This document shows, one piece after another, positions 23,860-32,750 of a DNA stretch of 46,829 bases (positions within the stretch are counted from its first letter, which is position 1; the number at the start of each line of letters is the position of its first letter). A program made the position numbers and the translations under genes. The stretch is from the NCBI GenBank assembly GCA_020024635.1, contig JAHHTL010000014.1, positions 1 to 46,829 of the forward strand, read 5' to 3'. The notes beneath the pieces were generated by a model. It saw only the letters and a list, made by a program, of their open reading frames with translations. It had not been told where the DNA came from and made no database searches. The DNA comes from Ruminococcus sp. Its GTDB lineage: Bacteria; Bacillota; Clostridia; Lachnospirales; Lachnospiraceae.

Positions 23860-25377
23860 ATGAAAAAAATGATGAAAAGAGCACTGGCAGTGCTCATGGC
23901 TGCGACACTCGCAGTAGCAGGAACTGGATGTGGAGACAAAGAAAAGAACACATCAAAAAAGACAGATACGATAAAAATTGCAGTTAGTGCAGAACCAGAC
24001 AATTTAAACCCTATGCTTTCCGCAGCATCGGATACAGAAGGGATTATGATGAATGTATACGAGGGACTTCTAACGTTTGACACGGACGGAAACTTTTTGC
24101 CATGTCTAGCAGAAAAGTACTCCATAGAAGACGATGGATTGACCTATAAGTTTAAATTAAAAAAAGATATTAAGTTTCATGATGGAAAAGAATTTTCAGC
24201 AAAAGATGTTAAATACACATATGAAACGCTTGCAGGTTTAAATGGAGAACAACCATTGAAACAAGTGCTGGCAGAGGTATTAGAGGCAGTAGAAACACCA
24301 GATGAAGAAACGGTTATCTTTCGATTGAAACATGTAGATGCCGGCTTTTTAGGAAAATGTATTGTGTCTATACAGGAAAAAGATTATAAAGAGGATGAAA
24401 CACACCCAATTGGTACAGGTCCTTACATGTTTAAAGAGTATATTCAAGGACAGAAAGTAATTCTGACAAAGAATCCAGACTATCATACAGTAGAATCAAG
24501 GATTCCAGAGATTGAAAAAGTAGAATTCAGAATTATGACAGATCACAATGCAATTCTTATGGCACTAAAATCTGGTGGACTTGATATTGCATCAATTGAA
24601 CCTGAGAATGTCGAAGTACTTGGAAAAGAATTTGAAATTGTAGAAGGAATACGAAATGCGGTGCAATTGATGTCTATGAATAATACGGTAGCGCCATTTG
24701 ATAATGAAAAGGTTCGACAAGCGGTAAACTATGCGATTGATAAAGATGAGATTATCAATACTGTTACGAAAGGACATGGGAAAAAACTGGAGAGTTTTTT
24801 AAGTCCAAGAATGCAGACATACTATAAAGAGGATATCAAAGGATATGAAACAGATCTGGAAAAAGCAAAAGAATTACTGAAAGAAGCGGGATATCCAGAT
24901 GGATTTACGGTCACAATGAAAGTTCCTTCTAATTATCAGGAACATGTGGATGCAGCACAAGTTATCAAGAGTCAATTGGAAAAAGTAGGGATTCAAGTAG
25001 ACATTCAGCTGATCGAGTGGGCGCAGTGGTTAGAGCAGGTATATAAAAATGCCGATTATCAAGCATCGATTGTTGCGCATACAGGAAAACTTGATCCACA
25101 GGATTTCTTAAATCGTTTTACATCTACATATGGAAAGAATTATTTTAAATTTTCCAACCCAGAGTATGATCAGTTAGTCATTGACGCAGCTTCTACAACT
25201 GTGGAAGAAGAACGTGCGAAAATATACAAAGAATGCCAGCAAATGCTTGCGGATCATGCAGCAGCAGTTTTCATTCAAGATCCGTATTTAATTTACGCAG
25301 TGAATAAAAACTTTACCAATATGAATATCTATCCTGTGACATTCTATGATATGGGAAGTGTTCGGTTAAAAAAGTAG
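23860..25377 (+). CDS. Peptide/nickel-family ABC transporter binding lipoprotein
   Basis: A 505-residue extracytoplasmic binding protein of the SBP_bac_5 family. A 26-residue signal ends at a Cys in V-A-G-T-G-C, a loose lipobox, so it should be lipid-anchored outside. The mature part has the family entry A-E-P-D-N-L-N-P-M, then D-G-L-T-Y-K-F-K-L-K-K-D-I-K-F-H-D-G-K, and later G-T-G-P-Y-M-F-K. Members bind peptides, nickel or heme; the ligand cannot be read here. The start is ATG 23860 with a consensus AAGGAGG. It leads a five-gene importer operon. Confidence 0.93.
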   Translation: MKKMMKRALAVLMAATLAVAGTGCGDKEKNTSKKTDTIKIAVSAEPDNLNPMLSAASDTEGIMMNVYEGLLTFDTDGNFLPCLAEKYSIEDDGLTYKFKLKKDIKFHDGKEFSAKDVKYTYETLAGLNGEQPLKQVLAEVLEAVETPDEETVIFRLKHVDAGFLGKCIVSIQEKDYKEDETHPIGTGPYMFKEYIQGQKVILTKNPDYHTVESRIPEIEKVEFRIMTDHNAILMALKSGGLDIASIEPENVEVLGKEFEIVEGIRNAVQLMSMNNTVAPFDNEKVRQAVNYAIDKDEIINTVTKGHGKKLESFLSPRMQTYYKEDIKGYETDLEKAKELLKEAGYPDGFTVTMKVPSNYQEHVDAAQVIKSQLEKVGIQVDIQLIEWAQWLEQVYKNADYQASIVAHTGKLDPQDFLNRFTSTYGKNYFKFSNPEYDQLVIDAASTTVEEERAKIYKECQQMLADHAAAVFIQDPYLIYAVNKNFTNMNIYPVTFYDMGSVRLKK

Positions 25378-25393
25378 AGTAGGAGGAAAAGGT

Positions 25394-26350
25394 GTGAGAT
25401 ATGCACTTAGGAAAATAGCGACGGCAGCAGTTACGCTATTGCTCGTATCATTACTCACCTTCGGTGTCTTCCAAATTCTCCCTGGAAATCCAGTGGAAAT
25501 TATGCTTGGAGTGGATGCAGATCCACTTCAAGTGGAGGCATTGGAACAAAAATTACAGTTAGACCGTCCCATAGTGCAAAGATATACGAGTTGGATTTTG
25601 GGGGCGTTAAAAGGAGATTTGGGAGATTCCATCCGCTATCAGATGCCGGTGGGAGATTTATTAAGATCCAGTCTACCAGTGACCATATCCTTGGCTTTGT
25701 TATCCATTGCGTTAACGGTAGTGCTTGTGATTCCAATTTCCATGTACCTTGTAAAAAATAGAAATAAAAAAAGTGGAGTCTTTTTTTCTTCCTTTACACA
25801 GCTGGGAGTATCATTGCCATCTTTTTGGGTTGGAATTTTGCTCATTTTACTATTTGCAGTCACTTGGAACTTGCTTCCTTCAGGAGATTATGTCCCGTTT
25901 CAAGAAGATCCAATGGCATGGCTTTTGAGCTTAATTCTTCCATCCTGTGCCATTACAGTGGGAACATCAGCAACCGTAATTCGTTATTTAAAAAATACCT
26001 TACTAGATGAAATGACACAAGACTATGTTCGAACGGCGAGGAGTAAAGGCTTAACCATGAACCAGACGTTGTATCGTCATGTGTTAAAAAATGCGCTTCT
26101 TCCATCTCTTACCGTTCTTGGAATGATTGTGGTAGATGTTCTTGGGGGAAGTGTAATTGTTGAAAATGTATTCAACTTACCAGGTGTTGGGCGATTGTTA
26201 ACATCTGGAGTTGGAAATCGAGATTTCCCTCTAGTACAGGGAATTGTTTTTTATTTAGCAGTTACGGTGTTGCTTATGAATCTACTGATCGACATTTTGT
26301 ATACCCTGATTGATCCGAGAATACGCTTGGAAGGAGGGCAAAACAAGTGA
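25394..26350 (+). CDS. ABC transporter permease, DppB/OppB type
   Basis: A 318-residue inner membrane subunit. GTG start at 25394 behind AGGAGGAAAAG. Six membrane helices; the N-terminal P-G-N-P-V-E segment and D-Y-V-R-T-A-R-S-K-G-L near 214 are typical, the latter being the start of the EAA loop that meets the ATPases. Ends G-Y-like with I-D-P-R-I-R-L. The next gene overlaps it by 4 bases (GTGA). Confidence 0.92.
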   Translation: MRYALRKIATAAVTLLLVSLLTFGVFQILPGNPVEIMLGVDADPLQVEALEQKLQLDRPIVQRYTSWILGALKGDLGDSIRYQMPVGDLLRSSLPVTISLALLSIALTVVLVIPISMYLVKNRNKKSGVFFSSFTQLGVSLPSFWVGILLILLFAVTWNLLPSGDYVPFQEDPMAWLLSLILPSCAITVGTSATVIRYLKNTLLDEMTQDYVRTARSKGLTMNQTLYRHVLKNALLPSLTVLGMIVVDVLGGSVIVENVFNLPGVGRLLTSGVGNRDFPLVQGIVFYLAVTVLLMNLLIDILYTLIDPRIRLEGGQNK

Positions 26351-27180
26351 GAAACAAATGTAGAAACAAAAATCTTGTGATCGGTACGGTGTTAATTGCA
26401 TTTCTTTTAGGAATGCTGCTCGTTAGTTTTTTTTATTTGCCTTATCCACCGAATAAAATGGATAGTGCGAATATACTGGCAATGCCTTCTAGAGAGCATT
26501 TGCTTGGGACAGATAATTTTGGAAGAGATATTTTAAGTCGTATAATGAAAGGATCGTGGATGGCATTTGGAATTGGATTTGGGGCTGTGATCATTGGCAT
26601 GACCATTGGTGTGATTTTCGGTGCCATTGCAGGATATTTTGGCGGTTGGATTGACGAACTTGTTATGCGCCTGATGGATGCAAAAATGGCATTTCCAGGT
26701 GTGATTTTGGCGTTGGTTATGATCACAGTTTTTGGCAATGGCATTGGAAATATGATTTTAGCACTTGGAATTATGGCCATTCCAAGATTTTGTAGAATTA
26801 CGAGAACTGGATTCATGCAAATAAAAGAAATGGAATATATTAAAGCCGCTAAATCGCGCGGTATTTCTGATTTTCGCATCATGGTGTTTCATATTCTGCC
26901 CAATCTGTCTTCCTCTCTTCTTGTGACGTTTACACTTGGAATTTCAAGTGCAATTCTCTCAGAAGCAGGGCTTAGTTTTTTGGGACTTGGGATACAGCCA
27001 CCTCATCCGAGTTGGGGAAGAATGCTTTTTGAGGCACAGTCGTATCTTTTGACAGATCCGTTGTACGCTGTGGTTCCTGGAATTATGATTACGATTTTAG
27101 TCCTTGGTTTTAATTTACTAGGGGACGGCTTAAGAGACAATCTGGATCATCGAATGTCACAAAGAGAGGAAAAATCATAA
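26347..27180 (+). CDS. ABC transporter permease, DppC/OppC type
   Basis: A 277-residue second permease, GTG start overlapping the previous stop. The H-L-L-G-T-D-N-F-G-R-D-I-L-S-R block near residue 50 is the hallmark of DppC/OppC, and Y-I-K-A-A-K-S-R-G-I near 161 is the EAA loop. Six membrane helices. One base separates it from the first ATPase gene. Confidence 0.93.
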   Translation: MRNKCRNKNLVIGTVLIAFLLGMLLVSFFYLPYPPNKMDSANILAMPSREHLLGTDNFGRDILSRIMKGSWMAFGIGFGAVIIGMTIGVIFGAIAGYFGGWIDELVMRLMDAKMAFPGVILALVMITVFGNGIGNMILALGIMAIPRFCRITRTGFMQIKEMEYIKAAKSRGISDFRIMVFHILPNLSSSLLVTFTLGISSAILSEAGLSFLGLGIQPPHPSWGRMLFEAQSYLLTDPLYAVVPGIMITILVLGFNLLGDGLRDNLDHRMSQREEKS

Positions 27181-27181
27181 C

Positions 27182-28210
27182 ATGTTTTGGAAGAAAAAGA
27201 AATCAACAATCGAAGTGTCAAAAGATTACACAGAAAAAAGTTTGATCGTAAAAGATCTTACGATGACAATTCACAGTCAAGGGAAGGATTATCCAGCACT
27301 TTTTGACGTTAATTTTCAGATTTCTCCAGGGCAAATTGTAGGCTTAGTAGGAGAATCTGGGTGTGGAAAAAGCTTGACTTCTCTGGCAGTAATGGGGTTG
27401 CTTCCACCGGCAGCAAAAATAGAGACAGGACATGTTTTGATAAATGGACAGGATCTATATTCCAGTAGTGAAAAAGAGCGCTGCGCTTTACAAGGAGCGA
27501 AGGTATCTATGATATTCCAAGATCCTATGAGTGCATTAAATCCACTGATGACAGTTGGAAAACAAATCGAGGAAAGTTATCGTATCCATCATCCATCAGC
27601 AAGTAAACAGGAAGCGAAGGAAAAAGTGCTTGCGATGATGGCAAAAGTAGGGTTACCACGTGTAAGTGAGTTATATAAAGAATACCCCCATCAGTTGTCC
27701 GGAGGGATGAAGCAGCGAATCATGATTGCCATGGCTCTTATTAATGAGCCGGATCTTATTATTGCAGACGAACCTACCACTGCATTGGACGTTACCATAC
27801 AGGCTCAGATTCTTGATTTGCTGAAAAAACTCAATGAAGAATCCAATTCCATGATTCTTTTAATCTCACATGATTTGGGTGTCATTCAGACCGTTTGCAG
27901 TCAGGTTATGGTAATGTATGGGGGGATGATCGTGGAACAAGGAGAAGTGAAGCAAGTGTTGCAGCATCCGATGCATCCTTATACAAGAGGATTACTGGCT
28001 TCGATTCCAGATCCGGACAAAAAGGAAGAGGAAATCGTCTGTGTTCCAGGTTCTGTGGAAGCCTTAGAAGAAAGAAAAAATGAGGGATGCCCATTTTTTG
28101 AGCGGTGTCAGGAAGCGGTGGAGAGGTGTAACGTACAATGTCCAAAGCTTCAGTACGTTTTGAATCGCCAGATTAGATGTGAAAAATACGGAGGGCATTT
28201 AGATGAATGA
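27182..28210 (+). CDS. ABC transporter ATP-binding protein, DppD/OppD type
   Basis: A 342-residue ATPase. Walker A G-E-S-G-C-G-K-S near 59-66, signature L-S-G-G-M-K-Q-R near 169, Walker B L-I-I-A-D-E-P-T-T-A-L-D near 190. The C-terminal oligopeptide extension (OppD/F-C) carries Cys residues of the type C-P-F-F-E-R-C and C-N-V-Q-C-P near 300-320, which in homologues binds a 4Fe-4S cluster. An unusual Lys-rich first 20 residues. Confidence 0.93.
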   Translation: MFWKKKKSTIEVSKDYTEKSLIVKDLTMTIHSQGKDYPALFDVNFQISPGQIVGLVGESGCGKSLTSLAVMGLLPPAAKIETGHVLINGQDLYSSSEKERCALQGAKVSMIFQDPMSALNPLMTVGKQIEESYRIHHPSASKQEAKEKVLAMMAKVGLPRVSELYKEYPHQLSGGMKQRIMIAMALINEPDLIIADEPTTALDVTIQAQILDLLKKLNEESNSMILLISHDLGVIQTVCSQVMVMYGGMIVEQGEVKQVLQHPMHPYTRGLLASIPDPDKKEEEIVCVPGSVEALEERKNEGCPFFERCQEAVERCNVQCPKLQYVLNRQIRCEKYGGHLDE

Positions 28211-29183
28211 TCACAAGATTCTTATGGAGACACAAGAGTTAAAAAAATATTATCCGGTGCCCCGCAAGAAGCTTTTTGAAAAAAAGCAATATGTAAAAGC
28301 AGTAGATGGATTGAATCTTAAAATTCCAAAGGGATGTACTTATGGATTGGTTGGAGAGTCGGGGTGTGGAAAATCAACAGTTGGACAAGTTCTGGCAGGA
28401 ATTTATTCGGCGTCAGAGGGAACGGTGTTCTATGAAGGGGAAGCATTGTTAGGTCTTCCAAAAGAGAAGAAAAAGCAAATACGAAGAAAAATTCAAATGA
28501 TTTTTCAAGACCCCTATTCTTCCCTCAATCCGAAAAAAAAGATTGGATGGATCTTGGAAGAACCATTAAAAACAAGCACACACCTCAAGAGGCAAGAAAG
28601 AAAACAGAAGGTCATAGAAGTGCTCCAACAAGTTGGGCTAGATCAAAACTATATGGACAAGTATCCCAACGAATTAAGTGGAGGACAACGACAAAGAGTC
28701 AGTATTGCAGCGGCATTGTTACTAGATCCAGAGTTTATCATTGCAGATGAGGCCGTGTCAGCTTTAGATGTGTCTGTACAGGCTCAAATTCTAAATCTTC
28801 TTAAAAAATTGCAGCGAGAAAGAAATCTTACCTATCTTTTTATTTCACATAACTTGAATGTGGTTCGGTTTATGAGTGATTATATTGGAGTTATGTATCT
28901 GGGACATCTAGTCGAATATGGGACCACAGAGGAAGTGTGTGATCATCCATTGCACCCTTATACGAAAGCATTACTTTCTTCTGTAGTGGACGTGAAGGAT
29001 AGAGGGGAAAAAAGAATCATACTAGAAGGAGAAGTTCCGGATCCCGTGCATACGCCCAAAGGGTGTCCATTTCATACAAGGTGTAGTCAAGTGAAAGAAT
29101 GTTGTAAAGAAGAAAAGCCAGAATGGAACATGGAAAAAGAAAACCATGCAGTCTGGTGTCATAACTTAAGGGGAGAAAAATAG
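28203..29183 (+). CDS. ABC transporter ATP-binding protein, DppF/OppF type
   Basis: A 326-residue second ATPase, overlapping the first by 8 bases. Walker A G-E-S-G-C-G-K-S near 54, signature L-S-G-G-Q-R-Q-R near 160, Walker B F-I-I-A-D-E-A-V-S-A-L-D near 179 (A-V in place of the usual P-V/P-T). The C-terminal extension has C-P-F-H-T-R-C and further Cys, again the cluster-like region. Completes a heteromeric importer. Confidence 0.94.
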   Translation: MNDHKILMETQELKKYYPVPRKKLFEKKQYVKAVDGLNLKIPKGCTYGLVGESGCGKSTVGQVLAGIYSASEGTVFYEGEALLGLPKEKKKQIRRKIQMIFQDPYSSLNPKKKIGWILEEPLKTSTHLKRQERKQKVIEVLQQVGLDQNYMDKYPNELSGGQRQRVSIAAALLLDPEFIIADEAVSALDVSVQAQILNLLKKLQRERNLTYLFISHNLNVVRFMSDYIGVMYLGHLVEYGTTEEVCDHPLHPYTKALLSSVVDVKDRGEKRIILEGEVPDPVHTPKGCPFHTRCSQVKECCKEEKPEWNMEKENHAVWCHNLRGEK

Positions 29184-29983
29184 TGAAATTAGGAATCATA
29201 GCAGATATACATTTAGATACGAACAAAGAATATCCGGTTTTGGATGTGCTATGCGACGTTTTAAACAAGGAACAGTGTACCGGGCTTATTTTGGCAGGAG
29301 ATATTACAGATACAGCATATACCACATTGAAAAGTCTGGAAACAATCCGAAAAAAATTAGACCAGCCACTCCTGTTTGTCCCTGGAAATCATGACATGTG
29401 GGATCCAGAACATAAATTTAAAAGCGCGTGGCAAATTTATGAAGAGTATAAACAGCAAGAAGGATGTTTGTGTGGGAAAACGATCCAATTAGAGAAGGAT
29501 AAAATTGTAACAGGCAGTATGGGATGGTATGACTATTCCTTGGGAGCACAACACTACACAATGGAAGAATTTCGCAAAAAAACGCAAGCAGGAAGAGTCT
29601 GGCAAGATCGTAGATTTGTCCATTGGGGAGAGGACGATCCAACCGTCTGTCAAGCAATGTTGCAAGAAATGGAGCAAGTGTTTGCAGAAAATTCAGGGAA
29701 ACAGATAACAGCAGTGACCCATATGATTTCCATACCAGAGTGCAGTGTGATTCCACCGGAAAAGAACTGGGATTATTTCAATGCATTTCTTGGAAGTGAA
29801 AGCTTTGGAAAAGCTTACGAAAAATATGGGGTTTCCTGTGGAATTATGGGACATGTGCATTATCGAAAAGAGATAAAGAAAGGAACTACAAACTACAAAT
29901 GTGCCTGTCTTGGATATTATACAGAGTGGACAACAAAAGAGATGGAGACAGAAATCAGAGATAGCCTTCAGTTTTTAGAATAA
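29183..29983 (+). CDS. Metallophosphoesterase
   Basis: A 266-residue calcineurin-like phosphoesterase. Metal motifs are complete: D-I-H at 8-10, G-D-I-T-D near 40-44, G-N-H-D near 70-73, T-H near 180 and G-H-V-H near 223. GTG start at 29183 overlaps the TAG of the ATPase gene (TAGTG), so it is translated from the importer transcript. The substrate is unknown; a role tied to the imported ligand is only suggested by the coupling. Confidence 0.88.
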   Translation: MKLGIIADIHLDTNKEYPVLDVLCDVLNKEQCTGLILAGDITDTAYTTLKSLETIRKKLDQPLLFVPGNHDMWDPEHKFKSAWQIYEEYKQQEGCLCGKTIQLEKDKIVTGSMGWYDYSLGAQHYTMEEFRKKTQAGRVWQDRRFVHWGEDDPTVCQAMLQEMEQVFAENSGKQITAVTHMISIPECSVIPPEKNWDYFNAFLGSESFGKAYEKYGVSCGIMGHVHYRKEIKKGTTNYKCACLGYYTEWTTKEMETEIRDSLQFLE

Positions 29984-30052
29984 AAGAGATTGAACCAAAT
30001 TTTTGATCGTACATATAGTAATCATATATGTTTTGGAACGGAAGTGTATTGT

Positions 30053-30406
30053 ATGAGTCAGAAACTGCCTTATTATCTTACTTATCCAATTTCGGTGGAG
30101 TTCGACGACCAGCGAAAAGAACAAAAAGATTATGAATATATGAAAAGCCTTTATCCGGAAACAGCCAAGAAACTGCTTCCATATATTGAAGAAGAATGTG
30201 ACAGGTTAGAGTTTAGCTGTAGCATGATTTATGACGAATATCCAGATAAAGTGCAGCTTCATATGCTTGCAAAACATATTTTTGAAAAATTTCCGCATAA
30301 TGAAAAAGAAAAGAAGGATATTTATGAATTGATCGAGATTATGTTATACCATGAAATCTATAAAAGAAGAAGAGAGTATAGAAGATCGATACGTAAATTT
30401 TACTAA
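30053..30406 (+). CDS. Conserved small protein of unknown function
   Basis: A 117-residue, mostly helical charged protein with no membrane segment. Its opening (S-Q-K-L-P-Y-Y-L-T-Y-P), the D-Y-E-Y-M-K-S-L-Y-P-E-T-A-K block, E-E-C-D-R-L-E and the R-R-x-Y-R-R-S-I-R-K-F-Y tail match a family I recall across Lachnospiraceae, without a known function. I chose ATG 30053 because homologues start here and GGAAGTG precedes it. A TTG at 29990 would add 21 residues that look unlike the family. Confidence 0.72.
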   Translation: MSQKLPYYLTYPISVEFDDQRKEQKDYEYMKSLYPETAKKLLPYIEEECDRLEFSCSMIYDEYPDKVQLHMLAKHIFEKFPHNEKEKKDIYELIEIMLYHEIYKRRREYRRSIRKFY

Positions 30407-30427
30407 TTTTTAAATATGTGTTATAAT
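30399..30427 (+). promoter_or_regulatory. Promoter of the shikimate-kinase-like gene
   Basis: TTTACT (30399-30404), 17-base spacer, consensus TATAAT (30422-30427). It begins within the last codons of the preceding gene. The -10 context TGTGTTATAATG recurs in the murA promoter. Confidence 0.65.
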
Positions 30428-30468
30428 GTACAAGGTACAAAAGAGAAGAAAGACGGGATGATCTATTG

Positions 30469-30978
30469 ATGAAAAACAATTTGATTTTTATAGGAATGCC
30501 TGCAGTCGGTAAAAGCACAGTGGGAGTTGTAGTGGCAAAGCAACTGGGCCTTCATTTTGTAGACACAGATCTTTTGATTCAGGAACAGGAGCATCGTCTT
30601 TTGCGAGAGATTATAGCGCAGGATGGGGAAGAGGCCTTTTTAAAAATTGAAAACCAAGTCAATTCCCAGATAGAAGTTTCAGATGCTGTGATTTCTCCGG
30701 GAGGAAGCGTTGTATACTGCGAGGAAGCGATGAACCATTTGAAAGAAATTGGTACTGTTGTATATTTAAAAGCTTCCTATAGAACAATCAAAAGACGAAT
30801 TCAAAACCCGAAGAAAAGAGGCGTTGTTCTAAGACAAGGGCAGACATTGCGGGATTTGTATGAGGAGAGAACCAAGCTTTTTCAAAAATATGCAGACATT
30901 ACCGTAAGTCAGGATGGATGTAAGATGGAAGAAACGGTTTCCAAAGTTCTCGAAGCTGTGGAAGCTGTACTAAGATGA
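30469..30978 (+). CDS. aroK: Shikimate kinase-like P-loop kinase
   Basis: A 169-residue small kinase. Walker A is G-M-P-A-V-G-K-S-T at 9-17, D-T-D at 32-34 fits the Mg/shikimate Asp, the S-P-G-G-S segment near 76-80 fits the G-G-G loop, and E-R-T-K-L-F near 131 holds the Arg equivalent to M. tuberculosis Arg136. However, F-R-x-x-E, whose Arg binds shikimate, is F-L-K-I-E here (Leu58), and the lid R-P-L-L is R-G-V-V. The fold is therefore clear but the substrate is less so. No other aro gene is near. I start at ATG 30469; a TTG three bases earlier is unlikely. Confidence 0.8.
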   Translation: MKNNLIFIGMPAVGKSTVGVVVAKQLGLHFVDTDLLIQEQEHRLLREIIAQDGEEAFLKIENQVNSQIEVSDAVISPGGSVVYCEEAMNHLKEIGTVVYLKASYRTIKRRIQNPKKRGVVLRQGQTLRDLYEERTKLFQKYADITVSQDGCKMEETVSKVLEAVEAVLR

Positions 30979-31007
30979 TCCTCATGGGACCGAAATGAAA
31001 AAATGAT

Positions 31008-31035
31008 TTTACAAATAGACGAATTGTGTTATAAT
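31008..31035 (+). promoter_or_regulatory. Promoter of murA
   Basis: TTTACA (31008-31013), 16-base spacer, TATAAT (31030-31035), giving a leader of about 90 bases. The leader holds a small hairpin (ACGAC 31096-31100 with GTCGT 31109-31113) before the GAGGTG ribosome site. Confidence 0.7.
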
Positions 31036-31131
31036 GGCTTCGTATATTTAGAATGAAATAAGTATGAGTATAAGAAAAATCTTGATTAATAAGGGACGAC
31101 GATAGAAAGTCGTGTGTTTTGAGGTGCGTTT

Positions 31132-32424
31132 ATGGAGCAATATATTATAAAAGGCGGGAATCCGCTTGTAGGAGAAGTAGAGATCGGTGGTGCAAAAAAT
31201 GCAGCACTTGCGATTTTAGCAGCGTCCATCATGACAGATGAGACAGTTACGATCGAAAATCTCCCTGATGTTAGTGACATCAATGTCTTAATAGAAGCGA
31301 TTGAAGGAATTGGTGCATCCGTACAAAGAGTTGACAGACATACCGTGAAGATCAATGGAAGTACGATTGGTGATTTTAGCATAGATTATGATTACATTAA
31401 AAAGATTCGTGCATCTTATTATTTATTAGGTGCATTATTAGGAAAATATAAAAGAGCAGAAGTTGCCCTCCCGGGAGGATGTAATATCGGTAGTCGCCCG
31501 ATCGACCAGCATTTAAAAGGATTTCGTGCCCTTGGCGCGGATGTAGATATTGAGCATGGTAAGATCGTCGCAGAGGCGGAGTGCTTAAAAGGCAAGCATT
31601 TGTATTTTGATGTTGTATCTGTTGGAGCGACCATCAATGTGATGATGGCAGCGGCTATGGCAGATGGATTAACGATTATGGAAAATGTCGCAAAAGAGCC
31701 ACACGTAGTTGACGTTGCTAACTTTTTGAACTGCATGGGCGCCAATGTTCGTGGGGCAGGTACAGATGTCATCAAGATTCGTGGAGTAAAGAAACTTCAC
31801 GGCGCAACTTATTCCATTATTCCAGATCAGATTGAAGCAGGGACCTTTATGTTTGCCGCAGCAGCCACAAGAGGGGATGTTACCGTTTTGAATGTGATTC
31901 CAAAGCATTTGGAGGCGACCATTTCTAAGCTTGTAGATATTGGATGTGAAGTAGAAGAATTTGACGATGCTGTCCGCGTGGTTGCAAAAGAGAGACTGAA
32001 CTGTACACAAGTAAAGACACTTCCATATCCGGGATATCCTACAGATATGCAGCCACAGATTGGAGTTACACTTGCACTTGCAAAAGGAACAAGTACGATT
32101 ACAGAAAGTATTTTTGAAAATCGTTTCAAATATCTTGATGAGTTGGCAAGAATGGGAGCGAACATCAAGATCGAAGGAAATTCTGCAACCATAGAAGGGG
32201 TTGAAAAATTTTCGGGAGCGCGAGTAAGCGCTTCAGATCTTCGAGCAGGTGCGTCGCTTTGTGTGGCAGGATTGGCAGCAGAAGGAATTACAATTATTGA
32301 CGATATTGTGTACATTAAGCGCGGATATGAGCGTTTTGACGAGAAACTTCGTTCTCTTGGTGGAATTATAGAAGAAGTTTCCGATGAAAAAGAAATTCAA
32401 AAATTTAAGTTCAAAGTAGGCTAA
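31132..32424 (+). CDS. murA: UDP-N-acetylglucosamine 1-carboxyvinyltransferase
   Basis: A 430-residue enzyme that moves enolpyruvate from PEP to UDP-GlcNAc, the first committed step of peptidoglycan synthesis and the target of fosfomycin. G-G-A-K-N-A-A near 19-25 and the active loop P-G-G-C-N-I-G-S-R-P with Cys117 are present, so it should be fosfomycin-sensitive in principle. The P-T-D-M-Q-P-Q segment near 302 holds the catalytic Asp. Many Bacillota have two copies; which paralogue this is (MurA or MurZ) cannot be settled here. Confidence 0.95.
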   Translation: MEQYIIKGGNPLVGEVEIGGAKNAALAILAASIMTDETVTIENLPDVSDINVLIEAIEGIGASVQRVDRHTVKINGSTIGDFSIDYDYIKKIRASYYLLGALLGKYKRAEVALPGGCNIGSRPIDQHLKGFRALGADVDIEHGKIVAEAECLKGKHLYFDVVSVGATINVMMAAAMADGLTIMENVAKEPHVVDVANFLNCMGANVRGAGTDVIKIRGVKKLHGATYSIIPDQIEAGTFMFAAAATRGDVTVLNVIPKHLEATISKLVDIGCEVEEFDDAVRVVAKERLNCTQVKTLPYPGYPTDMQPQIGVTLALAKGTSTITESIFENRFKYLDELARMGANIKIEGNSATIEGVEKFSGARVSASDLRAGASLCVAGLAAEGITIIDDIVYIKRGYERFDEKLRSLGGIIEEVSDEKEIQKFKFKVG

Positions 32425-32469
32425 CGAGAAAAATTATCTACATTTTATTGAAAAATGTTGCATTGGATA

Positions 32470-32498
32470 TTGACTTTTATTGTTTTACGGTGTAGAGT
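32470..32498 (+). promoter_or_regulatory. Promoter of the metK riboswitch transcript
   Basis: TTGACT (32470-32475), 17-base spacer, TAGAGT (32493-32498). The expected start near 32505 is 25 bases before the SAM aptamer. The remainder of the 326-base gap is riboswitch and terminator. Confidence 0.7.
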
Positions 32499-32530
32499 TG
32501 CCTATGGAAATAACAATTTAATAAAGAACT

Positions 32531-32631
32531 TTCTCTTATTCAGAGCAGTGGAGATACAAAGGATCTATGAAGCTGCGGCAACCCCGTTGAAGGAAGGTGC
32601 CAGCCTGAGCGAGTAATCGAACAATAAGAAG
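32531..32631 (+). promoter_or_regulatory. SAM-I (S-box) riboswitch
   Basis: Core pieces of the S-box aptamer are all present in order: P1 strand TCTTATT (32534-32540), AGAGCAGTGGAG, ATGAAGCTGCGGCAACC, AAGGTGCCAGCCTGAG, and the closing P1 strand AATAAGA (32623-32629). Bound S-adenosylmethionine should favour the downstream terminator and shut metK expression. Promoter, aptamer, terminator and metK follow in the expected order. Confidence 0.95.
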
Positions 32632-32652
32632 ATTGATTTATGTATGAAAAAT

Positions 32653-32682
32653 AAACAGTCCGCTTTTTGTGGACTGTTTTTT
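32653..32682 (+). terminator. Riboswitch expression-platform terminator
   Basis: Stem AAACAGTCC (32653-32661) with GGACTGTTT (32671-32679) followed by a T-run. It is the regulated terminator between the SAM aptamer and metK. Confidence 0.9.
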
Positions 32683-32750
32683 ACGTAACAGGACAGTTTT
32701 GTTCAAGATTGTAAACAGCTAGAAAGAGAAAGAAATGAAAGGAGAAACAA

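Noticed and set aside
23748..23987. 79-residue ORF over the binding-protein leader
   Set aside because: Overlaps the signal peptide region in another frame, without a ribosome site.
29990..30052. TTG start for the 117-residue protein
   Set aside because: The added 21 residues do not look like the family; ATG 30053 has GGAAGTG.
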